Of a DNA stretch of 64,000 bases, positions 1 to 8,728 are shown piece after piece (the first letter of the stretch is position 1; each line of letters opens with the position of its first letter). The translations under genes and the position numbers were made by a program. The notes beneath the pieces were generated by a model. The model made no database searches and had not been told where the DNA came from. It was given only the letters and a program-made list of their open reading frames with translations. The stretch spans positions 744,001 to 808,000 of the forward strand of contig CAWCSA010000023.1 of NCBI GenBank assembly GCA_963798015.1, read 5' to 3'. The stretch is from Roseiarcus sp963798015 (lineage in GTDB: Bacteria > Pseudomonadota > Alphaproteobacteria > Rhizobiales > Beijerinckiaceae).

Positions 1-143
1 CGGGCAGGGGTGGGGGATCGCGCGGACCGTCGAGACTGTCAAATGCGCCATCGCTCGTTCGTGACGTAGGACGGCGCGACCCCCCCTCCTTGGTCCTCCC
101 CCGCCATAGGGCGTCCGGAAGGACGCCCGTCCGTTGGACGGGC
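1..143. repeat. Dispersed intergenic repeat, copy 1 (conserved block plus twin hairpin)
   Basis: A block of about 95 bases resembles 30974-31070 in the same orientation: GGTGGGGG, CGGACCG, AATGCGCCAT, AGGACGG and CGCGAC recur in the same order. It is followed by two perfect hairpins that share bases: arms GGGCGTCC/GGACGCCC at 109-128 with a GGAA loop, and GCCCGTCC/GGACGGGC at 125-143 with a GTT loop. No coding capacity is apparent. The block may continue beyond the window edge. It looks like a REP/BIME-type intergenic element; it might also act as a transcription stop for the minus-strand gene ending at 428, but no T-run follows. Confidence 0.6.
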
Positions 144-320
144 TTTGGGGGGAGGAAACGCGCCGAAGCAGCCCCGCGTCGCTCACCGAGTGCCGTTTTG
201 CGCTCTTTGCGACAGTCAATTCATCCGCATTAAATCCCCCTTCCGGGTCGAAACAGTCCAATTGGCTGAGTTTTTTTGACCTTAGATCGCCAGGAAGAAG
301 AGCCCCTGGCCCCCAATCTA

Positions 321-395
321 GCGCAGGATGCGCCTCACGGATGGCCCGCTCCTCGAGACGCAACGTGACCGGCAGCGTCACGACAGCGCGGGCCT
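321..395 (-). pseudogene. Remnant of an lpxK 3' end
   Basis: This stretch aligns base for base, with scattered mismatches and one small indel, to 3359-3432, the 3' end of the lpxK gene. Read on the minus strand it encodes VVTLPVTLRLEE, against IVTLPVTLRFEE in the intact gene. The reading then diverges and no LpxK stop codon is conserved. The two lpxK tails therefore lie as direct repeats on either side of the FAD/Fe-S oxidoreductase gene at 428-3337. The remnant is diverged rather than identical, so it is either an old duplication or the original lpxK tail left behind after the oxidoreductase arrived with a second one. Confidence 0.7.
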
Positions 396-427
396 AGCGC
401 CAAGCCGCTCCAGGTCCTGCTCGAGCC

Positions 428-3337
428 CTACCCTCCGGATGGCAGCGCATCGGCCAGCACGCGGATCGAATGCACCGCGGCCCGCCCAGAGAGAGCCGCG
501 ATCTGATGGCGACACGAAAAACCGTCGGCGACGATCAGCTCGTCAGGTTCGGCGTTGCGCACGGCGGGCATGAGATCGGCCTCCGCCATCGCGCGCGAGA
601 CGTCCTGCGTCTCGGACTGATAGCCGAAGGCGCCTGCCATGCCGCAACAGGACGAAATGATCGGCGCGACGGTCAGATCGGGCGCCTGGCGCAGGGCGGC
701 GAGAGTCGCATCGAAAGCGCCGAAACTTTTCTGATGGCAATGGCCGTGGACATGCGCCTTGGTCGGCGTCGGTCGAAGTTTGAGCGCAATCTTCTCGCGC
801 GTCATCCACTCGCCGAAGGTGACGGCGCGGCTCGCGAGCGCTTTCGCTTCGCTTCCCGGCAAAAGGGACACGAACTCGTCGCGCAAGGTCATGAGGCACG
901 AGGGCTCGAGGCCCACCACGAGCGCGTCGCCGGCAAGCGCTTTCAATGTTCGCCGGGCCTCGGCGCGCGCCTTCTCGATCAAGCCGGCCGCGAGATAGGT
1001 TCGCCCGCAACAGAGCGGACGGCCGTAGTGGCGCGGCGTCAATGGCCTTCGTCCAGCCACTGCGATGACGCGAAGCGCAGCGCGCAGATTGTCGGGCTCG
1101 AAATAGCGGTTGAACGTGTCGGCAAAGAGCATCACGCCCATGCTGTTCCGCGGCTTGGCGTAGCGCAGGGCCTCTTCGTCGCGGAAGGGATCGGACCGCC
1201 AGGCTGGCAGATCGCGCTCTTCGGCAAAGCCCAATTGTCGATCGAAGACACGGCGCAGCCAGGGAAACTTGTTGCGAAGATTGGCCGCGCCCGAAAAGGT
1301 TGCGGCAAGCGGCGCGTAGCGCGGCAGTTCGGCAATGATCCGTTCGCGCAAGCTGACTCCGTGCCGAGCCGCACGCGCGGCGGTCGCCTCGATCTTCATC
1401 TTCGCCATGTCGACGCCAGTCGGACATTCGCGTCGACATGCCTTGCAGGAAACGCAAAGTTTCAGCACATCCGCAACATCGCTCGAGGCCAGCGCGTCCT
1501 GGTCGAGCTGGCCTGTGAGGGCGAGCCGAATCGTATTCGCTCGTCCGCGAACGAGATGCTGCTCGTCGCGCGTCGCCCGATAGCTCGGACACATCGCGCC
1601 GGCGTCGAACTTGCGGCACTGTCCATTATTGTTGCACATCTCGACAGCGCCCATGAGACCGCTGAGCGGCCCAGGATTGTCCGACCAGTCGAGCTGAGGC
1701 GTGAAACCCTGGATGGGACGATAGTCGGGCCCGTAGCGGAACAGCGACCGGTCGTCGAAGCGCGGCGCGCGCACGATCCGGCCGGGATTGAGCAAGCCGT
1801 CGGGATCGAACGCGTCCTTCACCGCCTCGAAGGCGCGGGCGATGGGCGCCCCGAACATCGGCTCGTTGAACTCGCTGCGCGCAATGCCGTCGCCGTGCTC
1901 GCCACTGTGCGAGCCCTTGTATTGGCGGACGAGATCGAAACATTCCTCGGCGATCGACCGCATCCGCGTGACGTCCGCCGGATCCTTCATGTTGAGAACC
2001 GGGCGTACATGCAGACAGCCGACCGACGCGTGGGCGTACCAGGTCCCACGCACGCCGTTGCGCTCGAAGACCGCGTTGAGTCGCTCGGTATAGTCCGCCA
2101 AGTCGTCCAGAGGCACGGCGGTGTCCTCGATGAAGGAGATCGGTTTGCCGTCGCCTTTCATCGACATCATGATGTTGAGGCCCGCTTCGCGCACTTCGGC
2201 GATTTGCGCCTGGAAGCCCGGCTCGGTCGCGCGGACCACGCTGTGCGGAAAGCCCAGATCGCCCATGAGCCTCTCGAGCCGTGCGAGCTGAGCCCATAAC
2301 GGCTGATCGTCCAGCCCATGGAATTCGACGATCAGCAGGCTCTCGGGCTCACCGATCACCATGCGGTCAATCGTGGTACGGAAGATCGGGATGCCCCGGC
2401 CGAGATCGATCATCGTACGGTCGACCAGCTCCACCGCCTCGGGGTCGAGGGCGACAATATGACGCGTCGACTCCATCGCGGCCCGAAATGAGGGAAACTG
2501 GCAGATGCCAACCACTTTCCGGGGCTTGATGGGATGAAGGATGAGCTCGATCGCCGCCGAAAAGGCGAGCGTTCCTTCCGAACCGACCAAGAGCCTCGCC
2601 GGGTTGTCACGGCCCTCGGCCGCCGCCGCCGGCGTCAGCGCGTCGATGTTATAGCCGCCGACCCGGCGCAGCACTTTCGGAAACCGGGCGGCGATCTCCG
2701 GCGCCAAATCCTGGCCCAAGGCCTGCAGCCGGGTCATCAGCGCGCCGATGGCCTCTGGTTTCGTTGCCCCCTGTCCGGACCAATCGGGACCTAAGCGGAA
2801 GCGCGCGCCGTCGGCCAGAATCGCGTCGATCGCGGCGACATTGTCGGCCATCAGGCCATAGCGGATCGACTTGCTGCCGCAGGAATTGTTGGCCACCATG
2901 CCGCCGATGGTGCAGCGCGCGTGCGTCGACGGATCGACCGGAAAGAACAGGCTATGTGACCTCAGCGCCGCGTTGAGATGGCCGAGCACAATCCCCGGCT
3001 CGACCAATGCGCGGCGCCGTTCGGGGTCGATCTCGAGCACGTTGCGGAGATATTTCGAGCAGTCGATGACCAGGGCCCGATTGACTGTCTGGCCGCATTG
3101 GCTGGTGCCGCCGCCACGCGGCAGAACGGGCACGGCGCTCTCGCGCGCGATCGCCATTGCGGTCGCGACATCGTCGATCGTGCGCGGCACGAAAACGCCG
3201 ACAGGTTCGATTTGGTAGATGGAGGCATCGGTCGCATAGCGGCCGCGATCGGCGCGCGAGAACAAAACCTCGCCCCTCGTCTCGCGCCTGAGTCTCGTAG
3301 CAAGCTGCTCTCGTAGAGCCGGATTCGTGTCCTGCAT
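428..3337 (-). CDS. FAD-binding and 4Fe-4S oxidoreductase (YdiJ / GlcD-GlcF fusion type)
   Basis: A 969-residue fusion. The N-terminal half is a PCMH-type FAD-binding domain (about 40-200, with PRGGGTSQCGQ and GGMVANNSCGSKSIRYG) followed by the FAD-oxidase C domain (about 230-530, ending GLLNPGRI). Then comes a two-cluster ferredoxin region (CNNNGQCRK...CP near 575-590 and CVSCKACRRECPTGVD near 640-655). The C-terminus has cysteine-rich CCG domains (LCCGRTY, HGHCHQKSFG, SSCCGMAGAFGY). Family members oxidise D-2-hydroxyacids such as D-lactate or D-2-hydroxyglutarate and pass electrons to the quinone pool; the substrate here cannot be told. It lies three bases downstream of lpxK on the same strand and between two lpxK tails, which suggests a late arrival in the lipid A cluster. 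Confidence 0.88.
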   Translation of the reverse strand: MQDTNPALREQLATRLRRETRGEVLFSRADRGRYATDASIYQIEPVGVFVPRTIDDVATAMAIARESAVPVLPRGGGTSQCGQTVNRALVIDCSKYLRNVLEIDPERRRALVEPGIVLGHLNAALRSHSLFFPVDPSTHARCTIGGMVANNSCGSKSIRYGLMADNVAAIDAILADGARFRLGPDWSGQGATKPEAIGALMTRLQALGQDLAPEIAARFPKVLRRVGGYNIDALTPAAAAEGRDNPARLLVGSEGTLAFSAAIELILHPIKPRKVVGICQFPSFRAAMESTRHIVALDPEAVELVDRTMIDLGRGIPIFRTTIDRMVIGEPESLLIVEFHGLDDQPLWAQLARLERLMGDLGFPHSVVRATEPGFQAQIAEVREAGLNIMMSMKGDGKPISFIEDTAVPLDDLADYTERLNAVFERNGVRGTWYAHASVGCLHVRPVLNMKDPADVTRMRSIAEECFDLVRQYKGSHSGEHGDGIARSEFNEPMFGAPIARAFEAVKDAFDPDGLLNPGRIVRAPRFDDRSLFRYGPDYRPIQGFTPQLDWSDNPGPLSGLMGAVEMCNNNGQCRKFDAGAMCPSYRATRDEQHLVRGRANTIRLALTGQLDQDALASSDVADVLKLCVSCKACRRECPTGVDMAKMKIEATAARAARHGVSLRERIIAELPRYAPLAATFSGAANLRNKFPWLRRVFDRQLGFAEERDLPAWRSDPFRDEEALRYAKPRNSMGVMLFADTFNRYFEPDNLRAALRVIAVAGRRPLTPRHYGRPLCCGRTYLAAGLIEKARAEARRTLKALAGDALVVGLEPSCLMTLRDEFVSLLPGSEAKALASRAVTFGEWMTREKIALKLRPTPTKAHVHGHCHQKSFGAFDATLAALRQAPDLTVAPIISSCCGMAGAFGYQSETQDVSRAMAEADLMPAVRNAEPDELIVADGFSCRHQIAALSGRAAVHSIRVLADALPSGG

Positions 3338-3340
3338 CCC

Positions 3341-4327
3341 CTACCCTGCCACGGCCTGGCGCAGGATGCGCCTTAACGACGCGGGCTCCTCGAAGCGCAA
3401 TGTGACCGGCAGCGTCACGATTGAGCGGGCCTGACGGGCGGTCAGCCGCACCGAATCCTTCTCGGTCGTCGCCAAAAGCGCGCCTCGCCGGCCCGCCTCC
3501 TCGATCAGCGCCTCGACCTCGCGCTGCGTATAGGCATGATGATCGGCGAAATCGCGAGTGGCGACGATCTGCGCCCCGACTCGGCGTAGCGTAGCGTAGA
3601 ATTTCTCCGGTCGCGCAATGCCGGCGAAGGCGACGACCTCGCGTCCGATCAGGGGCGCCGCGGCAAGCGCGTCCGGCTCGAGGCTGGCGCGGAGGAGCGG
3701 CTTGCCGGGCGCTAAAGCCGCGATTCGAGACGCCGCCGCATCGTCGCCGCCCAGCACGATCAGCGCCTGCACGAACGGCAGCTGCGCGGAGACTGGCGCG
3801 CGCAGCGGACCAGCCGGAACGCAGAGACCGTTGCCGAAACCGCTTTCGCCATCCACGACAGCGAAGGACAGGTCTTTGATGAGCCCCGGATTCTGCAGGC
3901 CGTCGTCGAGAATGAGCGTATCCGCTCCGGCTTCGACCGCTCTTCTTGCGCTTTGCACCCGATCCGCCCCGACCCAGCATTGCGCCAGTTTGGCGAGCAG
4001 CAGGGGCTCGTCGCCGACCATCGCCGCACTATGGGCGCTCGTATCGACGGGCAGCGGCTCGGCGCGCTCGGCGCCGCCATAGCCCCGCGACAAGAAGGCG
4101 ACGCGTCGGCCGTCCCCGATCAGCATCCGCGCTAACGCCAGCGCGGTTGGTGTCTTGCCTGCCCCCCCGACCGTGAAATTGCCGACGCAAATAGTCGGCG
4201 CGCCGGCGCGCTCGCTCGAGCCCCGCATGCGCTGCGCGGTCGCTCGTCCGTAGGCCCAGCCGGTCGGCTGGAGCAAGCGGGCAAGCAGAGTTGGTCTCGG
4301 TTTGCTCCAGAAACGCGGCGCCTTCAC
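3341..4327 (-). CDS. lpxK: Tetraacyldisaccharide 4'-kinase LpxK
   Basis: A 328-residue protein that phosphorylates the 4' position of the lipid A disaccharide at the inner membrane. The P-loop VGNFTVGGAGKT is at residues 48-59, after the typical hydrophobic start (LLARLLQPTGWAYG). The family-typical AFLSRGYGG, DDGLQN and DFADHHAYT motifs follow. I chose the GTG at 4327 because it overlaps the waaA stop (GTGA) and gives the usual family length; the longer open frame upstream is antisense-like filler inside waaA. It is the fifth gene of the cysQ-DUF4170-acyltransferase-waaA-lpxK run and probably translationally coupled to waaA. Confidence 0.93.
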   Translation of the reverse strand: MKAPRFWSKPRPTLLARLLQPTGWAYGRATAQRMRGSSERAGAPTICVGNFTVGGAGKTPTALALARMLIGDGRRVAFLSRGYGGAERAEPLPVDTSAHSAAMVGDEPLLLAKLAQCWVGADRVQSARRAVEAGADTLILDDGLQNPGLIKDLSFAVVDGESGFGNGLCVPAGPLRAPVSAQLPFVQALIVLGGDDAAASRIAALAPGKPLLRASLEPDALAAAPLIGREVVAFAGIARPEKFYATLRRVGAQIVATRDFADHHAYTQREVEALIEEAGRRGALLATTEKDSVRLTARQARSIVTLPVTLRFEEPASLRRILRQAVAG

Positions 4328-5607
4328 CGAGCCGCCCCGGCGGACGGCAACAGGCCTCTCAGCGCGCCCATCGAGCGGTCGACCGCCCCCGCGCGCCGCT
4401 CGACCGTATCGCCGGCCGCACGCGCCATGGCGCGCAGCCGCGCCGCATTGGCAAAGAGAGAGATCAGCGTCTCGCCCAAGTCCTCCGGCCGCGCGACGGG
4501 AAGCGCGCCGCCGGCCTCGTCGAGCGCTGCGTAAGCGTCGGCGAAATTCCCGACCATCGGCCCGTGCAGAATGGCCGAGGCGAGGCGAGCGGGCTCGATC
4601 GGATTTTGCCCACCGCCGGCGACGAAGGACTTGCCGACGAACACCACCCCGGCCAGGCGATAGAAAAGCCCCAGCTCGCCGATCGTGTCGCAGATGTAAA
4701 CCGCAGTCCCCGGATTGATCTTCTCGCCGCGCGAGCGCAGCGCGCAGCTGAGGCCCTGCTCCTCCAATTGCCGCAAGATCCTCTCGCCGCGTTCGGGATG
4801 GCGCGGCGCGATCAAGGTCAGCGCGTCGGGAAACACCTGGGCGAGGCGCTTGTGCGCGGCCGCCGCGATCTTCTCTTCGCCCTCGTGCGTGGAGGCCGCG
4901 ATCCACATCTGGCGCCCAGACGTGAGGCCCGCAAGCTCGGCGAGTTCGCGCCGGTCGGCCGGCAGCGTCGGCGCGTCGAACTTGATATCGCCGGCAACCA
5001 GGACGTTTGGCGCGCCAAGCGCCGAGAGACGATCGCCGTCCGCCTCGCTACGCGCGAGGCACACGTCGAACTCCGCCAACAACGCAGCGATGAACCGCGG
5101 CGCCCTGCCCCACCTGCGGAACGACCGCTCGCTGATCCGCCCATTGATCATCGCGAGCCGCGATTTCGAACGCTTCAGTTCGACGATCATATTGGGCCAG
5201 AGTTCGCTCTCCGCCACCAGCGCCGCGTCGGGGCGCCAGCGTTTGACGAACCGCCGCACGAACACCGGACTGTCGAGCGGCGCATATTGATGCAACGCGC
5301 CAGCCGGCAGGCGCTGCGCGAGCATCGCGGCCGAGGTCACCGTTGTCGTGGTCACCAGCGCCGTCGCGCCCATGCGCGTGATGCGCTCGACGAACGGCAG
5401 CAGTACGCCGGCTTCCCCAACACTGGCGCCATGCAGCCAGACGAGCGGGCCCGGCGGACGGACAAGGCCACTCAACCCCCGCCGCTCGCTCACCCGTCGC
5501 GAATCCTCCTTGCCGCGCCTGAGCCGCATCGCCAGGAGCGGCCCGGCCAGCGGCGTCGCCAGGAACGAGGCCCATCGATAGCCCATGAGCGAGAGCGGAG
5601 CGATCAT
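4324..5607 (-). CDS. waaA: 3-deoxy-D-manno-octulosonic acid (Kdo) transferase
   Basis: A 427-residue GT30-family glycosyltransferase that adds Kdo to lipid IVA on the cytoplasmic face of the inner membrane. Seen: an N-terminal hydrophobic segment (MIAPLSLMGYRWASFLATPL), the WLHGASVGEAGVLLPF motif near 55-70 with the catalytic-base glutamate, and the C-terminal nucleotide-sugar region with FVGKSFVAGGGQNPIEPA, typical of CMP-Kdo binding. Its start overlaps the stop of the upstream acyltransferase gene by ATGA, and its stop overlaps the lpxK start, so the three are one translational unit. Confidence 0.95.
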   Translation of the reverse strand: MIAPLSLMGYRWASFLATPLAGPLLAMRLRRGKEDSRRVSERRGLSGLVRPPGPLVWLHGASVGEAGVLLPFVERITRMGATALVTTTTVTSAAMLAQRLPAGALHQYAPLDSPVFVRRFVKRWRPDAALVAESELWPNMIVELKRSKSRLAMINGRISERSFRRWGRAPRFIAALLAEFDVCLARSEADGDRLSALGAPNVLVAGDIKFDAPTLPADRRELAELAGLTSGRQMWIAASTHEGEEKIAAAAHKRLAQVFPDALTLIAPRHPERGERILRQLEEQGLSCALRSRGEKINPGTAVYICDTIGELGLFYRLAGVVFVGKSFVAGGGQNPIEPARLASAILHGPMVGNFADAYAALDEAGGALPVARPEDLGETLISLFANAARLRAMARAAGDTVERRAGAVDRSMGALRGLLPSAGAAR

Positions 5608-6320
5608 CGTGGTCTGAGATCGGCGCCCGGGTCGCTTGCGCCGACCATGGAATAACCCTGCCGGTGCACCTCGTCGAGCCCGTGCTCGACCGCCAGTCGT
5701 GCGGCTTCCATCTCCTCGTCATCGGCGTTCGGCGAAACACGGATGAGGTCGCCGACGACAATGATTGCGCGCCCGAAGGGCAGTCCGAGGGACGCACGAT
5801 CCCACGTCTTGAACTGAACACGCCGGCTCATGACTGCGGCGGTCGGAACGATCGGCCGGCCGGAAAGTTTGGCCAGCGTCACGATTCCCCGCCCCGCCAC
5901 ACGCCCGCGCTTGGGGACATCGGCGGTCATCGCGACGGACGAGCCCGATTCGAGCTGGCGCAGAAGTTCGCGCATCGCCGGCGCGCCGCCCTTGTAATAG
6001 TTACGATCGGCGGGACCGCCCGAGCCGCGCACTGGCGTTATCCCAAGACGTTCGGCGGCTAAGGCCTGGGCGCCGGCGTCTTCATGACGGGAGATGAGCA
6101 CCGCGAGCCGATCCATGGTCACGGGCCGCGCGAAGGGCATCATCAAATGCTGGCCGTGCCACATCGCCGCGATGAGCGGCAGTTCGTCCTTGATATAGGC
6201 GTCCACGTCCTCGGGAACCGTGGTGAACCGGTTTGTGCTGCGAACAAACGACAAATAGGTCGCAAGCCCGAAGCCGATCGCCCCTTGCGCCCATTGCGAT
6301 CTGCCTATGCGCCTCGCCAT
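5604..6320 (-). CDS. Lysophospholipid acyltransferase family protein (DUF374)
   Basis: About 238 residues from the ATG at 6320. The sequence AAMWHGQHLMMPF carries the H-containing acyltransferase core seen in DUF374 proteins; ISRHEDA, RGSGG and SVAMTADVPKRGRV follow in the family order. In Hyphomicrobiales this gene sits next to waaA and is thought to act on lipid A or a related lipid, but its exact substrate is not established. The upstream open frame reaching 6500 has no family similarity and overlaps the DUF4170 gene, so the internal ATG was preferred. The 3' end overlaps the waaA start by four bases. Confidence 0.85.
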   Translation of the reverse strand: MARRIGRSQWAQGAIGFGLATYLSFVRSTNRFTTVPEDVDAYIKDELPLIAAMWHGQHLMMPFARPVTMDRLAVLISRHEDAGAQALAAERLGITPVRGSGGPADRNYYKGGAPAMRELLRQLESGSSVAMTADVPKRGRVAGRGIVTLAKLSGRPIVPTAAVMSRRVQFKTWDRASLGLPFGRAIIVVGDLIRVSPNADDEEMEAARLAVEHGLDEVHRQGYSMVGASDPGADLRPR

Positions 6321-6327
6321 GCGGCGT

Positions 6328-6600
6328 TCAGGCCGTCCGTGTCGGAGGCAAGAGGTCGGGCTCGAGAAGACGATGCAGATGGGCGATGAAATAGCGCGTG
6401 TCCGCCTTGTCGACCGTCGCTTGAGCCTTGGCGCGCCAGGCGCGCTCGGCGCTGGCGAAATCGGGAAAGATGCCGACAATATCGAGCTTTCCGGGATCAC
6501 GAAATTCGTGGCTTTCGAGCGATTTCAGCTCGCCGCCGAACACCAGGTGCAGGCGCTGCGGCTTTGCCTCGTCTTGGGCCTTTGCGTCGGGAGGGGTCAT
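6328..6600 (-). CDS. DUF4170 domain-containing protein
   Basis: A 90-residue soluble protein with RLHLVFGGEL and KLDIVGIFPDFASAERAWRA, the pattern of the short DUF4170 family found in the lipid A cluster of many Hyphomicrobiales. No enzymatic role is known. The ATG at 6600 is preceded by AAGGAAT about eight bases upstream, which decides the start over the longer open frame. It ends seven bases before the acyltransferase start and so is part of the same operon. Confidence 0.8.
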   Translation of the reverse strand: MTPPDAKAQDEAKPQRLHLVFGGELKSLESHEFRDPGKLDIVGIFPDFASAERAWRAKAQATVDKADTRYFIAHLHRLLEPDLLPPTRTA

Positions 6601-6699
6601 GGTCACAATTCCTTGAAGGTGCGCGGAGAGCCGCGGCCCGGCGAGCTGGCCTTTGCCCTCGTGGCGGCGAAAACGCAAGCGTCCGAAAACCGCCGCCGG

Positions 6700-7521
6700 T
6701 CAGTCTGGTGGCGAGGCCGTGGCCGCGCGAAAGCCCTTGATGAGCCGGGGCGCGCCTACGTCCGACGCAGCAAGGAGCGCGCCGCGGCGGACCTGCCGGG
6801 AATTGTAGCGGAGCCGCTCGCCCGAGGCGTCGATCAGGCGCGCGCCCGATTCCTCAAGCAGAATATCGGCGCCGGCTATGTCCCAGTCACTGGAGTTTGC
6901 CGCCGAGACGGCAAAATCGATGGCGCCGCGCGCAATCATGCAGAGCCGGTAGGCAAGCGAGGGGACGCGCGGAACGATCTCGATCGAGGCGCCGACCTCG
7001 CTCGCCATTGCCTCAATGATGAGCTTGGGACCCGCGGCGGCGCGCGGAGGCCAACCGGCGGAAGAGGCGAGAGGCGCGCCGTTGAGCGTTGCGCCGGCGC
7101 CACGCGCCGCCGCATAGGTCTCGTCCAAGGCCGGCGCGTAGACGACGCCCGCGACCGGCCGCTCGTCGACGATCAGCGCCACCGAGACGGCCCAGCGCGG
7201 ATCGCCGATCACGAAGGCGCGCGTGCCGTCGATCGGATCAACGATGATGAGGCTTCGGCGTGAAAGCCGCTCGAAATCGTCGACCGTCTCCTCGGAGAGC
7301 CAGCCCGCATCGGGCAATGCCTCCTGCAAGCGGCGCTTCAGGAGCGCATCCGCGGCGAGATCGGCGTCCGAGACCGGCGATCCCCCGGCTTTCGTCACGA
7401 CCGGGGCGGAGGTACGGCCGCCGGGATTAAAATATTCGAGCGCCAGCGTTCCGGCCTCGCGCGCGGCGGAGAGCAGAAGATCGCGCGCGGCAAGCGCGTC
7501 AGTGTCCGCGTCGACGCTCAA
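6700..7521 (-). CDS. cysQ: 3'(2'),5'-bisphosphate nucleotidase / inositol monophosphatase family (CysQ-like)
   Basis: A 273-residue Mg2+-dependent, Li+-sensitive phosphatase family member. Metal-binding motifs are visible: SEET near 75, IVDPIDGTRAF near 93-103, and WDIAGADILLEESG near 210. In CysQ the substrate is 3'-phosphoadenosine 5'-phosphate from sulfate assimilation; other inositol-phosphatase-like enzymes share the motifs, so the substrate is inferred from the family and from its usual place at the head of this lipid A gene cluster. About 100 bases separate it from the DUF4170 gene. Confidence 0.85.
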   Translation of the reverse strand: MSVDADTDALAARDLLLSAAREAGTLALEYFNPGGRTSAPVVTKAGGSPVSDADLAADALLKRRLQEALPDAGWLSEETVDDFERLSRRSLIIVDPIDGTRAFVIGDPRWAVSVALIVDERPVAGVVYAPALDETYAAARGAGATLNGAPLASSAGWPPRAAAGPKLIIEAMASEVGASIEIVPRVPSLAYRLCMIARGAIDFAVSAANSSDWDIAGADILLEESGARLIDASGERLRYNSRQVRRGALLAASDVGAPRLIKGFRAATASPPD

Positions 7522-7603
7522 AGGGGATATCCGATCAAGGGTTGCGGCTTGCCTTAGCCGCCCCAGCTCGACGGCGCAATCGCAAAGGGCGGCGCCGCGG
7601 CCT

Positions 7604-8251
7604 TTACTCTATGGAGACCGCAGGAGGGGCGAGCGCTCCGCGAATCGCCTCCGCCACCGCGAGGCCGAGCAATTCGTGTTGATCGACCTCGTAGTGGATG
7701 CCGTCGAGATCCGAACATCGAATGACCTGTCCGGCGTCCAGGAACGCCACGCCTTCGCGCTCTGCGACGTCGCGATAGCGCTCGCTGAGGAGTACGGACT
7801 TTTCCTGGCCGCCCTCGAACATTTCCGCATATTCTGAGAGCTTGGCGATCGGGGGCGGCGCGATCAGCAGGATTTTCGGTGGGCGGGCGTCGGGGCGTTG
7901 CCCATAGGCGCGCGCAAGAAAGATAAGGCGGCCCGCGCCTTCGGCGATGTCGAAGGCGGAAACGGAGAACCGCTTCTTCAAGTCGTTGCAGCCAAGCGAG
8001 AGAATCAAGAAATCGACAGGCGCATGACTCATGAGGCAGGGCGGGAGCGCATCCGCGCCACAGCGATAAGGCTCGATCGGATCGTCGTGGACCGTGGTGC
8101 GGCCGTTGAGCCCCTCGGCGATCACCTCAAAATCCGATCCGAGCTCGCGTTGCAGGACGCTCGGCCATCGCTGGGCGCGGGGAAATCGGCTCCCGGTGGC
8201 GGGATCGTAGCCCCAGGTGTTGGAATCGCCGAAGGCGACGATGACGGACAT
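7604..8251 (-). CDS. SGNH/GDSL hydrolase family protein (arylesterase-like)
   Basis: A 215-residue protein starting directly with the block I nucleophile motif FGDSNTWGYDP at residues 7-17. It has the block III LGCNDLKKRF near 87 and the block V DLDGIHYE near 185, giving the Ser-Asp-His triad. There is no signal peptide, so it is probably cytoplasmic. Relatives are acyl-ester hydrolases or arylesterases acting on small esters; the natural substrate is unknown. It has its own intergenic gaps on both sides and is probably monocistronic. Confidence 0.85.
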   Translation of the reverse strand: MSVIVAFGDSNTWGYDPATGSRFPRAQRWPSVLQRELGSDFEVIAEGLNGRTTVHDDPIEPYRCGADALPPCLMSHAPVDFLILSLGCNDLKKRFSVSAFDIAEGAGRLIFLARAYGQRPDARPPKILLIAPPPIAKLSEYAEMFEGGQEKSVLLSERYRDVAEREGVAFLDAGQVIRCSDLDGIHYEVDQHELLGLAVAEAIRGALAPPAVSIE

Positions 8252-8296
8252 AGGCTTAAACTCCTTTGATACGGCGGATCGTCTGTTCGTATGGAA

Positions 8297-8400
8297 TCGT
8301 CATCGCGAGGAGGCCGAAGGCCGACGCGGCGAATTAGGGATCGAAGGGCGCCCTATGCTCCCCTGGATTGCTTCGCTTTGCTCCAATGACGATGATGGTT
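8297..8400. repeat. REP-type intergenic repeat (GTCATTGCGAGGAGGCC family), copy 1
   Basis: The unit GTCATCGCGAGGAGGCCGAAGGCCGACG is followed about 40 bases later by GGATTGCTTCGC...CAATGACG, its inverted partner. The same two halves recur in the opposite order at 50776-50873. This is the widespread alphaproteobacterial palindromic repeat found between genes, and it fills the gap between the SGNH hydrolase and the 98-residue ORF. Confidence 0.7.
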
Positions 8401-8420
8401 CGACCAAACCGCAGCAAGCC

Positions 8421-8717
8421 CTAGCTCTCGCCCTTCAGAAGCGCGGCGGCGATCGCCGTCCATTCTTCGTCGAGCGACGCTCGGCAAACCGGCTTGCGCG
8501 CGCGGCGGTACCAGTAAGCTGCGTTGCCGTCGTCGCCCTCCTTGCGATGCAGATAAGCGTGCACCCAGTCGCCAGCCCCGCCCTCGTCCGCCTGCGCAGA
8601 ATCATGCGCGCCGTCCCAATTCCCCCGCGCGTCGAGCCAAAGCGCGCGCAAAGCGTCGCTCAAGGCTGGCGGCGGCTCAGGGGCGTCGAGCGAGGCGCGA
8701 AACGCGTCCATGTCCAT
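8421..8717 (-). CDS. Conserved small protein of unknown function
   Basis: A 98-residue acidic, tryptophan-rich soluble protein with WLDARGNWDGAHDSAQ and GDWVHAYLHRKEGDDGNAAYWYRRA. I recognise this as a conserved alphaproteobacterial hypothetical; no function can be given. It is the last gene of the terC-lysE-kinase-lysE run, 11 bases after the LysE gene, so it is probably cotranscribed with it. Confidence 0.75.
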   Translation of the reverse strand: MDMDAFRASLDAPEPPPALSDALRALWLDARGNWDGAHDSAQADEGGAGDWVHAYLHRKEGDDGNAAYWYRRARKPVCRASLDEEWTAIAAALLKGES

Positions 8718-8728
8718 GATCGGCGCTC

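Noticed and set aside
470..2299. A 609-codon plus-strand open frame opposite the FAD/Fe-S oxidoreductase
   Set aside because: It mirrors the codon pattern of the real gene, is rich in Arg/Gly/Ala with no family motif, and lacks a ribosome site. The same holds for the long antisense frames at 4291-5655 and 40945-42342.
4328..4906. N-terminal extension of LpxK to 521 residues
   Set aside because: The added part is Arg-rich antisense-like sequence within waaA, and a GTG overlapping the waaA stop gives the normal length.
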